Of a DNA stretch of 64,000 bases, positions 6,509 to 15,635 are shown one piece after another. Under the pieces are notes generated by a model, which did not search any database, was not told the origin of the DNA, and worked only from the letters and a program-made list of their open reading frames with translations. The first letter of the stretch is position 1, and every line of letters starts with the position of its first letter. Made by a program: the position numbers and the translations under genes. The stretch covers positions 7,378,001 to 7,442,000 of the forward strand of contig NZ_BAAAWE010000001.1 in assembly GCF_039534915.1 (NCBI RefSeq), given 5' to 3'. The stretch is from Streptomyces roseofulvus (lineage in GTDB: Bacteria; Actinomycetota; Actinomycetes; Streptomycetales; Streptomycetaceae).

Positions 6509-8464
6509 CTAGTGAGAGCGGAGCATCGAGCTGCCGCGCCGGCGAAGCCGCCATCTGATCAAGGCTGTTCCCGCGGTTGTCATCGCCGCAGCGGCCAGAA
6601 GCATCAAGGGCCCGTGACTGTCCCCGGCGTGTGCGAGTTGCTCGCCGTACCCACCTTCATTCCCATAACCTCCATCGTCCCCATAGCCCCCTGGCAGGTC
6701 GGTCGGCGTCGGGTCCGTGGGCGTCGGTGTCGGATCGGTCGGCGTCGGCGTCGGGTCCGTGGGCGTCGGTGTCGGATCGGTCGGCGTCGGCGTCGGGTCC
6801 GTGGGCGTCGGCGTGGGATCGGTCGGCGTCGGCGTCGGGTCCGTGGGCGTCGGCGTGGGGTTGGGGGTGGGGCGGTTGTGAACGACGCAGCTGACTGCGG
6901 CCAGGCGTGGTACGTCGACGGTGAAGGCGGGTGCGGAGGCTGCGCCGGTGTTGGTGACCTCGACGGGCTGGCCGTTGTCGAGGTTGGTGCAGACGGCGTT
7001 CCTGGCGTTTTGGGTGACCAGTTCGTAGCCGGGCTGCTGTGTCTCGGTGACGGTGATGTCCGCGTCTGCCGCCCCGGTGGGGAAGGTGGGCGTGAAGACG
7101 ACGCCGCCGGTGCCGTCGTCCACCGTGGTCTGTGTGTCGGGCAGTCCTCCGACTCCCGCTGTGGTGGTCGTGGCGCCGAACTGCCAGCCCGCGCCCGCCG
7201 GCGCGGCGCCGGTGACGTCTTCGCCCTCGGTTTCCTCGGGAACGAGCTGCTTGATGACCGACAACGTTCCTTCGCACTGGGTGAGCGCCATGTTACGCAG
7301 GGCCTCGCCCGCCGCGGCGAAGTCGGTCGTCTGGTAGTAGTCGGCCGTTTCGGGCGCGGGGTCCGCGGGGTCGAACGCCTCTTGGCCTGAGATCGCCTTG
7401 AGGTTGATCCCGGAGATGCCCTCCACGCCGTTGCCGACGCCGACGGCGACGACCCTGGAGCCCTTGGCCTTGACCGCGTTCGCGGCGAAGATCCCGCCTT
7501 CCACGTCGGCGAAGTGGGTGTTGGTGCCGTCGCCCGAGTACGGCTTGCTGAAGCGGGTCGGGTTGCCGTCGGTGAGAACGATCACCAGGTCGTAGACCGG
7601 TCCGGCCTGCGCGACGGCGTTCAGGCCCTGGTCCCAGTTCGTGCCGGACCCCAGCCCCCAGTCCGCGTACAGGTCCTTGAAGGCGTCAGCGCCGTCCCTG
7701 GTCGAGACCGGAACGAGGTCGGGGTGGTTGGCAGTTCCGGTGCTGGGCGAGTTGCGGTCGAAGGAGAACAGGGCGAGCCGCGAGGGCGTTCCGGTCAGCG
7801 TGTCCGTCAGCTGGTCGGTGGCCGCTTTCAGCTGAGGCAGTGCGCTGCCCACCGAGGCTGACAGGTCCAGCACCACCGCGACGTCCAGACCACAGGCGGC
7901 CGGCAGTGCGGGATTCACCCGGGACTGCTGCCAGATACCGGTCGAAGCGACGTACGGCACGGCCGACCAGGCGGTGCTGCGCATGAAGTCCGACAGCGAG
8001 GAGTAGGTGTTGCCCTCCTCCAGAGCGGGGGTGCGGAAGCGGTAGTCCGACTCGACCGATCCGCTTCCGCTGCCCTTGCCCGTGCGCAGCGAGGGATTCA
8101 CGAACCACCCCGGTGGTACTCCGTCGGGCTCCTGCCCCACCCAGAAACGCTCGCCCTCGTTGATCTGGCCGCTTGCGGTGGAGGGCACGGTGAAGCTGCA
8201 GTCACCGTCGGCATCCGAGGTGCACCGCGCCCAGTCCTCCGCGATCGGGTCGGGATCGTTCTCCCCTGCGAACAGGGCCAGCCGCACCCCGGCCAGTGGC
8301 GCGACCGACGCGTCACCGCTGCGGTCCCCGCCCGTCCTGACCGTCACCACGGACGTGCCCGGGGCCGGATCCGGCACCTCGGCCGCCGCCCCGGACGGAC
8401 AGATGCCTGCAAGGGTCAAAGCAGCGGCGGCGCCTAGGGCGAACGGGCGTGGTTGCGGTCTCAC
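6509..8464 (-). CDS. Secreted wall-anchored vWA-domain protein with PTPTPTD stalk
   Basis: A 651-residue exported protein. Residues 1-28 form a signal peptide. Residues 50-130 look like a small prealbumin/SpaA-type domain, and about 190-390 form a von Willebrand A domain with MIDAS residues in VVLDLSASVGS (D200-x-S-x-S) and VLTDGNPTRF. A Cys-flanked β domain follows (450-525), then a seven-copy PTPTPTD repeat and a GY-rich linker. The end has the sequence LAHAG, a hydrophobic helix and an Arg-rich tail, resembling a sortase signal (Streptomyces class E sorts LAxTG; here A replaces T). Likely an adhesin or pilus-like surface protein. GTG at 8464 has GGGAG upstream. Confidence 0.85.
   Translation of the reverse strand: MRPQPRPFALGAAAALTLAGICPSGAAAEVPDPAPGTSVVTVRTGGDRSGDASVAPLAGVRLALFAGENDPDPIAEDWARCTSDADGDCSFTVPSTASGQINEGERFWVGQEPDGVPPGWFVNPSLRTGKGSGSGSVESDYRFRTPALEEGNTYSSLSDFMRSTAWSAVPYVASTGIWQQSRVNPALPAACGLDVAVVLDLSASVGSALPQLKAATDQLTDTLTGTPSRLALFSFDRNSPSTGTANHPDLVPVSTRDGADAFKDLYADWGLGSGTNWDQGLNAVAQAGPVYDLVIVLTDGNPTRFSKPYSGDGTNTHFADVEGGIFAANAVKAKGSRVVAVGVGNGVEGISGINLKAISGQEAFDPADPAPETADYYQTTDFAAAGEALRNMALTQCEGTLSVIKQLVPEETEGEDVTGAAPAGAGWQFGATTTTAGVGGLPDTQTTVDDGTGGVVFTPTFPTGAADADITVTETQQPGYELVTQNARNAVCTNLDNGQPVEVTNTGAASAPAFTVDVPRLAAVSCVVHNRPTPNPTPTPTDPTPTPTDPTPTPTDPTPTPTDPTPTPTDPTPTPTDPTPTPTDPTPTDLPGGYGDDGGYGNEGGYGEQLAHAGDSHGPLMLLAAAAMTTAGTALIRWRLRRRGSSMLRSH
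6702..6867. repeat. 21-bp tandem repeat encoding PTPTPTD stalk
   Basis: Seven full units and one partial unit of 21 bp lie inside the vWA gene. Units alternate between two slightly different versions, producing a 42-bp higher-order period, which suggests expansion by duplication of pairs. Each unit encodes PTPTPTD. The copy number is likely to vary between strains. Confidence 0.9.
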
Positions 8465-8501
8465 ACAGAGCTCCCGAAGCAGAAGAGATCAAGAATCGCA
8501 C

Positions 8502-8525
8502 TGTATAGATATCGCCCTTTATCAA
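8502..8525 (-). promoter_or_regulatory. AT-rich promoter region of the vWA gene
   Basis: The 8480-8540 stretch is unusually AT-rich for this genome. On the minus strand TATACA (8507-8502) resembles a -10 element and TTGATA (8525-8520) a -35 element, but they are only 12 bases apart, so one of the two is probably not the functional box. The region lies 40-60 bases before the GTG at 8464. No other coding potential was seen in 8465-8666. Confidence 0.3.
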
Positions 8526-8666
8526 TTCTTTTCTGGCATCAGTGGGCATGTCGCAGAGAGACACCTGTTTCTGTTCTTGCCGGGGTCGGCACGGGAGCTC
8601 GCGAGGCCGGAACTGCGCAGCAGGAGGGCGGCGGCGAGGAACCGCGTGGCTCTTGCCGGGGCGGAG

Positions 8667-9689
8667 TCAGCGGATGTCGGAGTTGCGGGCGTGGTGGGGT
8701 GTGCACAGGGCGGCGCCGAGCGCGCTGTGGCGGTAGCGGATGTGGCGCCCGTGACGGGTTCGTTCCAGCAGGTGCGCTGCTTTGAGGATGGACAGGTGCT
8801 GGCTGACGGCGGCGGGGGTGACGCCGAGGCGGTGGGCGAGTTCGGTGGTGGAGGCGGGTTCGGCGAGGAGGGTCAGCAGGCGGGCGCGGGGGGTGCCCAG
8901 GAGCCGTTCCAGCGACTGGGAAGTGGCCGGCGGTTCGGGGCGTTCGGCGAGGGTGGCCAGGCCGCGTGTGCCGTAGACGATGTGCGGCAGGGCCCGGGAG
9001 CTGAGCATGGTGGAGACGCCGTCCGCGAAGCAGCTGGGGGTGAGCAGCAGCCGGCGGCCGTCGATCGGGATGTCCGTGGGCACAGAAGATCGGGGGCCGT
9101 TGCGTTCGACGGCGACCACGCCCTCTTTCCAGGACAGCTGTGAGCTGATTCCGGTGAAGAGGGCGTCTGCGCCGCCTTCGACCAGGACGCGGGCGCGGTG
9201 GGCGATGTCGGCTTCCAGCACCGCTCTGGCGCGGGGCCACCAGAGGGGGCGCAGGCACTGCTCCCAGTATTCCTCCAGGGCGTCGGCGATGTCGGTGAGC
9301 AGGCGGGACGGGTCGTCCCACGCGTCGGTCAGCCTGGCCGGGACCGGCTCGCCCAGCGGCAGGAAAGTCTGCTCCAGGCCGGGCCGCACCATGGCCGGGT
9401 CGGTGGCCCGCAGCGCGTCGAACTCGTGGCGGATGTCCGGCGCCGAGGTGTGCGGCCGGGGGGTGAGGAAATCGGGCACCCAGTAGCGGCGGCGGGCCAC
9501 CAGCGAGGTCAGCAGGGTGTGGTCGAGGCATTCGAAGACGGGCCGCAGGCCCGCGAAGGTATCGCGCAGGGCGGGGAAGCGCCGCGCATGACCGGTCCAC
9601 ATCCGCAGGCTGAGAACGGTCTCCTGCAGCGGCGAGTAGGCGAAAGAGGTCGCTGCCAGGTCGGACAGGTCCAGACGGAAACGAATCAT
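8667..9689 (-). CDS. ArsR-family transcriptional regulator with long N-terminal sensor domain
   Basis: A 340-residue protein in which an approximately 240-residue N-terminal domain (DUF5937-like: FRLDLSDLAATSFAYSPLQE) precedes a C-terminal winged helix. The HTH reads RARLLTLLAEPASTTELAH then LGVTPAAVSQHLSILKAAHLL and ends with RHGRHIRYRHSALG, the ArsR recognition helix and wing. No metal-binding CxC motif is present, so it probably does not sense metal. It is divergently placed from an MFS transporter with only about 56 bases between start codons, so it likely controls that transporter and itself. The ATG at 9689 begins the conserved region but has no good ribosome binding site, so leaderless translation or a start at 9710 is possible. 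Confidence 0.85.
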   Translation of the reverse strand: MIRFRLDLSDLAATSFAYSPLQETVLSLRMWTGHARRFPALRDTFAGLRPVFECLDHTLLTSLVARRRYWVPDFLTPRPHTSAPDIRHEFDALRATDPAMVRPGLEQTFLPLGEPVPARLTDAWDDPSRLLTDIADALEEYWEQCLRPLWWPRARAVLEADIAHRARVLVEGGADALFTGISSQLSWKEGVVAVERNGPRSSVPTDIPIDGRRLLLTPSCFADGVSTMLSSRALPHIVYGTRGLATLAERPEPPATSQSLERLLGTPRARLLTLLAEPASTTELAHRLGVTPAAVSQHLSILKAAHLLERTRHGRHIRYRHSALGAALCTPHHARNSDIR

Positions 9690-9745
9690 TAAGCACCAGG
9701 GTAAAACCATTCCGTGTGCGCCGGGCCGAAGGTGTGCTGGCGGCC

Positions 9746-11044
9746 ATGGACACCAGTACCACCCCGGCGTCGAAACCGGCCTCTCCCACCTCACCTCCCC
9801 GGCCGGGCAGCGACCCGGCCGTGCGGGGGCTCGCCGCTCTGCTTCTCGTGAACGCCGTCGGCAACGGGCTCTTCCTGACCGTCAGCACCCTGTGGTTCAC
9901 CCGGGGACTGGGCTACTCCGTCGAGCAGGTCGGACTGGTGCTGACGGTGGCGGGACTGTGCGGGATCCCCGCCGCCCTGCCCGCCGGGCGCGCGTGCGAC
10001 CGCTGGAGCGCGAAAAGGGTCCTGGCCTTCCTGCACCTGCTGCAAACAGCCGCGATCGCCCTGTACGCGGTCGCGGGGTCCTTTCCCCTCTTCCTCGTCC
10101 TGGCCTGCCTGGCCACGGCCGGCAGCCGCGCCAACGCCGCCGCACGCGGCGCCCTGTACGCCCATGTCCTTCCGCCCGACCGGCGCACCCGTGCCCTGGC
10201 AGTGCTGCGGGCGGTCAACAACGTGGGCATCGGAGCGGGCGCCGCCCTCGGCTCGGCCGTCCTCGCCTTCGACACCCACGCGGCGTACCGGGGAGCGATC
10301 TGCCTGAGCGCCGCCGCGTTCCTCCTCGCGCTGATCCCCCTGCACGCGATTCCCGCCCCCCAGCCCCAGGCGCCCGCGCAGACGCCCCGGACAGCGGGCA
10401 CGGCGGCCTCCCGCCAGGACACCTCTGCACCCGGAGCCGAGCGGCACTCGCCCCACCCGCTTCGCGACGTGCCCTACCTGGCCGTCACCGCACTCAACGC
10501 GGTCGTCAACACTCTCTACGTCGTCCTCGAAGTAGCTCTGCCGTTGTGGCTCCTCACCCGCACCAGCGCGCCGCAGGCCACGGTCGGCTGGCTCCTCGTC
10601 GTCAACACCGCCCTGGTCATCGCCCTCCAGGTCCGGGCCGCCCGCGGCATCACCACAACGGTCCAGGCCGCACGCTCCTTCCGCCGCGGCGGATTGTTCG
10701 TCGCGGCCGCCTGCATCGCGATCGCGTGTGCGGCCGACCGCGCTCCGGGCACCGCCGCCGTGATCCTCGTGGGCGCCGTCGTCGTGCTGACCCTCGGCGA
10801 GGTCACCTCGCAAGCGGGCAGCTGGACCCTGTCCTACGACCTGGCCCCCGAACACGCACAAGGCACCTACCAGGGCATCTACCAGACCGGGATCTCCGTC
10901 AGCCAGGCCCTCGGCCCCGGCCTGCTGACCGCGTTCGTCCTTCCCCACGGTACCGCCGGCTGGAGCACCCTGGCCGCTCTCTTCGCCTCGGCGGCACTCG
11001 CCCTGCCCGCCACCGCCCGCTGGGCCGCACGACGACGCAGGTAA
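9746..11044 (+). CDS. MFS transporter (drug/metabolite efflux type)
   Basis: A 432-residue major facilitator with about 12 hydrophobic segments and the loop 2-3 signature PAGRACDRWSAKRVL. The acidic and basic residues of the signature are retained, as in the DHA1-like efflux branch. A long hydrophilic loop (PAPQPQAPAQTP onward) separates the two six-helix halves. A substrate cannot be deduced. The divergent ArsR-type regulator across a very short promoter region suggests inducible efflux. ATG at 9746 is used; GTG codons at 9716 and 9734 are in frame and possible. Confidence 0.9.
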   Translation: MDTSTTPASKPASPTSPPRPGSDPAVRGLAALLLVNAVGNGLFLTVSTLWFTRGLGYSVEQVGLVLTVAGLCGIPAALPAGRACDRWSAKRVLAFLHLLQTAAIALYAVAGSFPLFLVLACLATAGSRANAAARGALYAHVLPPDRRTRALAVLRAVNNVGIGAGAALGSAVLAFDTHAAYRGAICLSAAAFLLALIPLHAIPAPQPQAPAQTPRTAGTAASRQDTSAPGAERHSPHPLRDVPYLAVTALNAVVNTLYVVLEVALPLWLLTRTSAPQATVGWLLVVNTALVIALQVRAARGITTTVQAARSFRRGGLFVAAACIAIACAADRAPGTAAVILVGAVVVLTLGEVTSQAGSWTLSYDLAPEHAQGTYQGIYQTGISVSQALGPGLLTAFVLPHGTAGWSTLAALFASAALALPATARWAARRRR

Positions 11045-11143
11045 GCCCTCGCGGCGGCGGCGCCGTGGCGAACCGGTGTCCGGTGCGGGCCGATGCGGTG
11101 CCCAGGCGGTACGAGGGACGGGACCGGGGGCGGGCGCGCCGAG

Positions 11144-11167
11144 CCGGGCGGTGATCGGGCCGCCCGG
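11144..11167 (+). terminator. Putative terminator after the MFS gene
   Basis: CCGGGCGG (11144-11151) and CCGCCCGG (11160-11167) form an 8-bp GC-only stem with an 8-base loop, followed by TTGTG. It lies in the 250-bp gap between the MFS gene and the next operon. No poly-U is present, which is common in Streptomyces. Confidence 0.5.
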
Positions 11168-11294
11168 TTGTGCGCTGTCGTGCCAGCGGCTGGGCGCAGG
11201 AGATCAACTCGGGCCGTCGGGTCGCTCGTAGCGTGAGGGAGCGCCGCGCCGCAGAGGCGGCGGGGCGTCACCCATGGCTTCGAAAGGACCCCTC

Positions 11295-11957
11295 ATGTTC
11301 GACATCGACAAGGTGCAGGCCGCCCCGAGCAAGGACCTGCTCACGCCCGACAACGCGGTCATGCTCTTCGTGGACCACCAGCCGCAGATGTTCTTCGGCA
11401 CCGGCAGCGGCGACCGTGCCGCGATCATCAACAGCACCGTGGGTCTCGCCAAGGCGGCCCAGGTCTTCGACGTGCCCGTCGTCCTGACCACGGTGGCCGC
11501 CGAGTCGTTCTCCGGGCCGCTGCTGCCGCAGCTCGCCGAGGTGTTCCCCAAGCAGGAGATCATCGACCGCACGACCATGAACGCCTGGGAGGACGAGGCG
11601 CTCGTGGCGGCGGTCAAGGCGACCGGACGGAAGAAGATCATCCTGTCGGGCCTGTGGACCGAGGTCTGCCTGGTGCTGCCCGCGCTCTCCGCCCTGGAGC
11701 AGGGCTACGAGGTGTACGTCGTCGCCGACGCCTCCGGCGGCGTCACCCCGGCCGCCCACGAGCACGCGCTGCAGCGGATGATCGCCGCCGGCGCCGTCCC
11801 GGTGACCTGGGTGCAGGTGCTCCTGGAGCTCCAGCGCGACTGGGCGCGCCAGGAGACGTACGTCCCCGTCACCGAGGTCGTCAAGGCCCACGCGGGCGCC
11901 TACGGCCTGGGTGTCGTGTACGCGCAGTCGGTCATCGGCGCGCACGCGGCCGGCTGA
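11295..11957 (+). CDS. YcaC-like isochorismatase-family hydrolase
   Basis: A 220-residue cysteine hydrolase of the isochorismatase fold. It follows the YcaC pattern closely: NAVMLFVDHQPQMFF (catalytic Asp), VVLTTVAAESFSGPLLPQL, MNAWEDEALVAAVKATGRKK, ILSGLWTEVCLVLPALSALEQGY (nucleophilic Cys) and VVADASGGVTPAAHEHALQRM. YcaC proteins are cytoplasmic oligomers of unknown substrate. The ATG at 11295 follows GAAAGGA; an ATG seven codons earlier is less well placed. It opens a long + strand run that includes DoxX, Dps-like and flavin reductase genes, consistent with oxidative or xenobiotic stress. Confidence 0.92.
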   Translation: MFDIDKVQAAPSKDLLTPDNAVMLFVDHQPQMFFGTGSGDRAAIINSTVGLAKAAQVFDVPVVLTTVAAESFSGPLLPQLAEVFPKQEIIDRTTMNAWEDEALVAAVKATGRKKIILSGLWTEVCLVLPALSALEQGYEVYVVADASGGVTPAAHEHALQRMIAAGAVPVTWVQVLLELQRDWARQETYVPVTEVVKAHAGAYGLGVVYAQSVIGAHAAG

Positions 11958-11962
11958 CCGCG

Positions 11963-12469
11963 GTGGACACCGGCATTCTGATCCTGCGTCTGCTGGTGGG
12001 ACTGCTCGTCGCCGGGCACGGCGTGCAGAAGGTCAGCACGCACCTGGGCGGCAGGGGCCTGGAAGGCGGCACCGAGGAGTTCCGCGCCGACGGGTTTCGC
12101 GGCGGTGTCCTCACCGCGCTCGCGGCGGGCGGCGGCCAGATCGGCTCCGGCCTGCTGCTCGCCGCCGGCCTCCTCACCCCGCTCGCCGCCACCGGCGTCG
12201 TCGGGGTCATGACGGTCGCGCTCACCGTGAAGTGGCGCCACGGGCTCTGGGTGCAGAACGACGGGTACGAGTATCCGCTCGTCCTCATCGGCACCGCCGC
12301 CGCCCTCGCCGCCACCGGCCCCGGAGCCTGGTCCCTCGACGCGGCCCTCGGCCTCACCCCGTACCCCCTGTGGGCGGCCGCCCTCGCGCTCGCGGCCGGG
12401 CTCGGCAGCGGACTTCTCACCCGGCTCGTGCTGCACCGGCCCGCCGCCCCGGCACGCGCCGAGCGCTGA
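11963..12469 (+). CDS. DoxX family membrane protein
   Basis: A 168-residue integral membrane protein with four predicted helices. The N-terminus ILILRLLVGLLVAGHGVQKV and the central GLLLAAGLLTPLAATGVVGVM are typical of DoxX/DoxD proteins. These are linked in actinobacteria to redox or sulfur-stress complexes. A short hydrophilic loop holds the NDGYEYPLVLIG segment. GTG at 11963 lies five bases after the stop of the YcaC-like gene and has no clear Shine-Dalgarno, so coupled translation is likely. Confidence 0.87.
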   Translation: MDTGILILRLLVGLLVAGHGVQKVSTHLGGRGLEGGTEEFRADGFRGGVLTALAAGGGQIGSGLLLAAGLLTPLAATGVVGVMTVALTVKWRHGLWVQNDGYEYPLVLIGTAAALAATGPGAWSLDAALGLTPYPLWAAALALAAGLGSGLLTRLVLHRPAAPARAER

Positions 12470-12558
12470 GCGCGGCCGCGCGGACCGGGTCCGGCCGGCC
12501 GCGTACCCCCGACCGGGCGGCCGGGCCCTTCTCACCCTCACCCCGACAGGAGCACCCG

Positions 12559-13137
12559 ATGGACACCCTCGCGACCCCGCACGGCGGCGGCCAGCCGCTG
12601 CTGCACCAGAAGGGCGCCGAGACCCAGGCGTTCGGCACGCTGAAGCAGCTGCCGATCGGACTCGGCCACGACACCCGCATGTACGCCTGTCAGCGCCTCA
12701 ACCACGTCCTCGCCGACACGCAGATCCTCTACTCCCTCTACAAGAAGCACCACTGGCTCATGCGGGGGGCGACCTTCTACTCGCTCCACCTGATGCTGGA
12801 CAAGCACGCGGAGACCCAACTGGCCATCGTGGACGCGCTGGCCGAGCGGGTCCAGAGCCTCGGCGGCGTCGCCGTGGGAGACCCGCGCCACGTCGCCGAG
12901 CTGACCGGGATCCCCCGCCCGCCGGACGGCGTCGAGCCGGTGCCCGTCATGCTGTCGCGGCTCCTCGACGCCCACGAGCGGATCCTGATCGACGCCCGGG
13001 ACGCCGCCGCCCGGCTCTCCGGGGAGGGCGACGAGGGCAGCGCCGACCTGCTCGTCTCCGAGGTCGTCCGCACCGGCGAGGCGCAGGTGTGGTTCCTGGC
13101 CGAGCACCTCGTCGACACCCCTCTGGTGCGCGGCTGA
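12559..13137 (+). CDS. Dps-like ferritin-family protein
   Basis: A 192-residue four-helix-bundle protein of the Dps/starvation ferritin family. The inter-subunit ferroxidase pattern is visible in KKHHWLMRGATFYSLHLMLD followed by KHAETQ (His, His, Asp, Glu at the expected spacing), then IVDALAERVQSLGGVAVGDP. Such proteins oxidise Fe(II) with peroxide and store iron, limiting Fenton damage. The N-terminal extension of about 35 residues is longer than in E. coli Dps. CAGGAG precedes the ATG. Its stop overlaps the next gene's start (TGATG), tying it to the FAD-dependent reductase. Confidence 0.92.
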   Translation: MDTLATPHGGGQPLLHQKGAETQAFGTLKQLPIGLGHDTRMYACQRLNHVLADTQILYSLYKKHHWLMRGATFYSLHLMLDKHAETQLAIVDALAERVQSLGGVAVGDPRHVAELTGIPRPPDGVEPVPVMLSRLLDAHERILIDARDAAARLSGEGDEGSADLLVSEVVRTGEAQVWFLAEHLVDTPLVRG

Positions 13138-14561
13138 TGGACACGTACGACGTCGTGGTGGTCGGCGGCGGACCGGCCGGCGAGGTCGTCGCCGACCGGC
13201 TCGTACGGTCCGGTCTCACCGCCGTCGTCGTCGAGGCCGACGCCGTCGGCGGCGAGTGCTCCTACCGGGCCTGTGTGCCGAGCAAGGCGCTGCTGCGCCC
13301 CGGTGCCGCCCGGGCGGAGGCCCGGTCGGTCGACGGGGCCCGGCAGGCGGTCACGGCGGACCTCGACCCGGCCCGCGTCCTGGCCCGCCGCGACCGCTTC
13401 ACCGGGCGCGGTGACGACACCGGCCAGGCCGACTGGCTCGGCCGTGCGGGCGTCGCGCTGGTACGGGGGCACGGGCGGCTCGCCGGTGAGCGCCGCGTGG
13501 AGGTGACGGGGGCCGACGGCGGCGTCCGTACCCTGCGGGCCCGGTACGCGGTCGTGGTCTGCACCGGCACGGAGCCCGCCCTGCCCCCGGTCGAGGGGAT
13601 CGACCGGATCGGCGTGTGGACCAACCGGCAGGCCACCACGGCCGACGCGGTGCCCGGGCGGCTCGTCGTCATCGGCGGGGGAGTGGTGGCCTGCGAGACG
13701 GCCACCGCGTGGCGCTCGCTCGGCGCCTCCGTCACCCTGCTGGTCCGCGACCAGGCCCTGCTGACCGGCTGGGAGCCGTGCGCGGGCGAGGAGGTCACCC
13801 GGGGGCTGAGCGATCTGGGCGTCACCCTCCGCTTCGGGGTGTCGGCCGTCCGGGTCGCCCGTGACGCCGCCACCCGCACGGTGACCGTGGACACCGACGA
13901 CGGCACCACCCTCGTCTGCGACGAGGTCCTCGCCGCCGTCGGACGGCGCCCGCGGACCACGGACCTCGGCCTGGACGCCGTGGGACTGCCGGGCGGCGAC
14001 TGGCTTCCGGTCGACGACACCTGCCGGGTCACCGCGGTCGAGGGCGACTGGCTCTACGCCGTCGGCGACGTCAACCGCCGTGCGCCGCTGACCCACATGG
14101 CCAAGTACCAGGCCCGTGCGTGCGCGGCGGCGATCGCCGAGCGCGCCGCCGGGCGGCCGGCCGTCACCGGCGGCCGGCAGCCGTGGAGCGCGGAGGCCGA
14201 CCGTTTCGCCGTCCCGCAGGCCGTCTTCACCCGGCCCGAGATCGCGAGCGTCGGCCTCACGGAGCGCGCGGCACGCGAAGCGGGTCTCGCGGTACGCGTG
14301 GTGGAGTACCGCGTCGACGACGTCGCCGGCGCGGCGCTCCACGCGGACGACTACCGCGGCCTCGCCAAGCTCGTCGTCGACGAGACCCGAGGTGTCGTCG
14401 TCGGCTGCACGCTCACCGGCCCGATGGCGACCGAACTCATCCACACGGCCACCGTGGCCGTCGTGGGCGAGGTCCCCCTGGAGCGGCTGTGGCATGCCGT
14501 GCCGGCCTTCCCGACGGTGAGCGAGGTCTGGCTCCGGCTCCTTGAGGCGTACGGCCTCTGA
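13137..14561 (+). CDS. FAD-dependent pyridine nucleotide-disulfide oxidoreductase
   Basis: A 474-residue class I disulfide reductase, related to dihydrolipoyl dehydrogenase and mercuric reductase. The FAD motif VVVVGGGPAGEVVADRL, redox-active pair GGECSYRACVPSKALLRP (Cys-x4-Cys), NAD(P) motif LVVIGGGVVACETATAWRSLG, second FAD motif WLYAVGDVNRRAPLTHMAKY and a C-terminal dimerisation domain (PTVSEVWLRLLE) are all readable. The family's C-terminal His-x4-Glu pair is not intact: the position reads HAVPAFPTVSE, where H and E are present at a plausible spacing. The N-terminal heavy-metal domain of MerA is absent. Overlap with the Dps-like gene suggests a peroxide or thiol-redox function. Confidence 0.9.
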   Translation: MDTYDVVVVGGGPAGEVVADRLVRSGLTAVVVEADAVGGECSYRACVPSKALLRPGAARAEARSVDGARQAVTADLDPARVLARRDRFTGRGDDTGQADWLGRAGVALVRGHGRLAGERRVEVTGADGGVRTLRARYAVVVCTGTEPALPPVEGIDRIGVWTNRQATTADAVPGRLVVIGGGVVACETATAWRSLGASVTLLVRDQALLTGWEPCAGEEVTRGLSDLGVTLRFGVSAVRVARDAATRTVTVDTDDGTTLVCDEVLAAVGRRPRTTDLGLDAVGLPGGDWLPVDDTCRVTAVEGDWLYAVGDVNRRAPLTHMAKYQARACAAAIAERAAGRPAVTGGRQPWSAEADRFAVPQAVFTRPEIASVGLTERAAREAGLAVRVVEYRVDDVAGAALHADDYRGLAKLVVDETRGVVVGCTLTGPMATELIHTATVAVVGEVPLERLWHAVPAFPTVSEVWLRLLEAYGL

Positions 14562-14719
14562 GGCGAGCCCGCCGACCGCCGTACCGGCGCGGTCCGACCG
14601 CCGTACCCGCTCGGCCCCATCGCCGTAACCCGTGCGACCGCACCCCGCGCGACCGCGCACGCCCGACCGAGCCCACCCGCACACCCCACCACACCACCCG
14701 ACGAAGGAACCACCCACCC

Positions 14720-15571
14720 ATGCATCCCACGAGGCGCGCCCTCACCCTCGGCCTCGCCCTGCCCGCGACGCTGGCCGCCCTGGTCGGCGCCGGGCCCGCG
14801 AGCCGTCCGTCCGACGCCCACGTCGACGCCGACTCCGGCGTCGGCGCCGGCCGCCACGGTCAGAAGCCCACGATCGTCCTGGTCCACGGAGCGTTCGCGG
14901 ACGCCTCCAGCTGGCGCGGCACGATCCGGCGGCTGCAGCACGCCGGTCACCCCGTCCTGGCCCCCGCCAACCCGCTGCGCGGTCTCGCCGAGGACACCGC
15001 CTACCTGCGCAGCGTGCTGGCCGGCGTCGACGGCCCCGTCGTCCTGGTCGGCCACTCCTACGGCGGCGCCGTCATCAGCGGCGCCGCGGTGGGCGACACG
15101 CGGGTGAAGGCCCTCGTCTACATCGCCGCGTTCACCCCGGCCGAGGGCGAGAGCGCGGCCGGACTCGCCGCCAGGTTCCCCGGCTCCACCCTCGGCGACA
15201 CCGTGCGCCCGCAGGCGTACCCGCTGCCCGGCGGCGGCACCGGCACCGAACTCGTCATCGAACAGAGCGCGTTCCACCGGCAGTTCGCCGCAGACGTGCC
15301 CACCGCCGACGCGGCCGTCATGGCCGCGTCCCAGCGCCCGGTCGCCACCGCCGCCCTGGAGGAGGGCGCCGGCGAGACGGCCTGGCGGACGATCCCGTCC
15401 TGGGCGCTGATCGCCACCGCCGACAAGAACATCCCTCCGGCCGCCCAGCGGTGGATGGCCCGGCGGGCCGGCTCGCACGTCACCGAGGTGGACGCGTCGC
15501 ACGCCGTGGCCGTCTCCCGCCCGGCCGTGGTCACCCACGTGATCCTCGCCGCCGCGCGCGCGACCCGCTGA
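14720..15571 (+). CDS. Exported alpha/beta hydrolase
   Basis: A 283-residue hydrolase with an N-terminal TRRALTLGLALPATLAAL segment that looks like a Tat or Sec signal, so it likely acts outside the membrane. The core matches the EstA/salicylate-esterase-like branch: TIVLVHGAFADASSW (oxyanion strand), VVLVGHSYGGAVI (nucleophile Ser), TADKNIPPAAQRWM (acid region) and EVDASHAVAVSRP (catalytic His). It is a paralogue of the cytoplasmic protein at 19630-20355, sharing these blocks and a MAASQRPVA-like segment. GAAGGA lies 12 bases before the ATG. Substrate unknown. Confidence 0.88.
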   Translation: MHPTRRALTLGLALPATLAALVGAGPASRPSDAHVDADSGVGAGRHGQKPTIVLVHGAFADASSWRGTIRRLQHAGHPVLAPANPLRGLAEDTAYLRSVLAGVDGPVVLVGHSYGGAVISGAAVGDTRVKALVYIAAFTPAEGESAAGLAARFPGSTLGDTVRPQAYPLPGGGTGTELVIEQSAFHRQFAADVPTADAAVMAASQRPVATAALEEGAGETAWRTIPSWALIATADKNIPPAAQRWMARRAGSHVTEVDASHAVAVSRPAVVTHVILAAARATR

Positions 15572-15635
15572 CCCCCCCGACCCGTACCTCCCGCCCTTCC
15601 TCTCACCGTCCCGTACCTCCCGAAGGAGACCCCTC

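Noticed and set aside
6702..6867. Regularly spaced repeats, considered as CRISPR-like.
   Set aside because: The units are contiguous without spacers and code for a PTPTPTD protein stalk.
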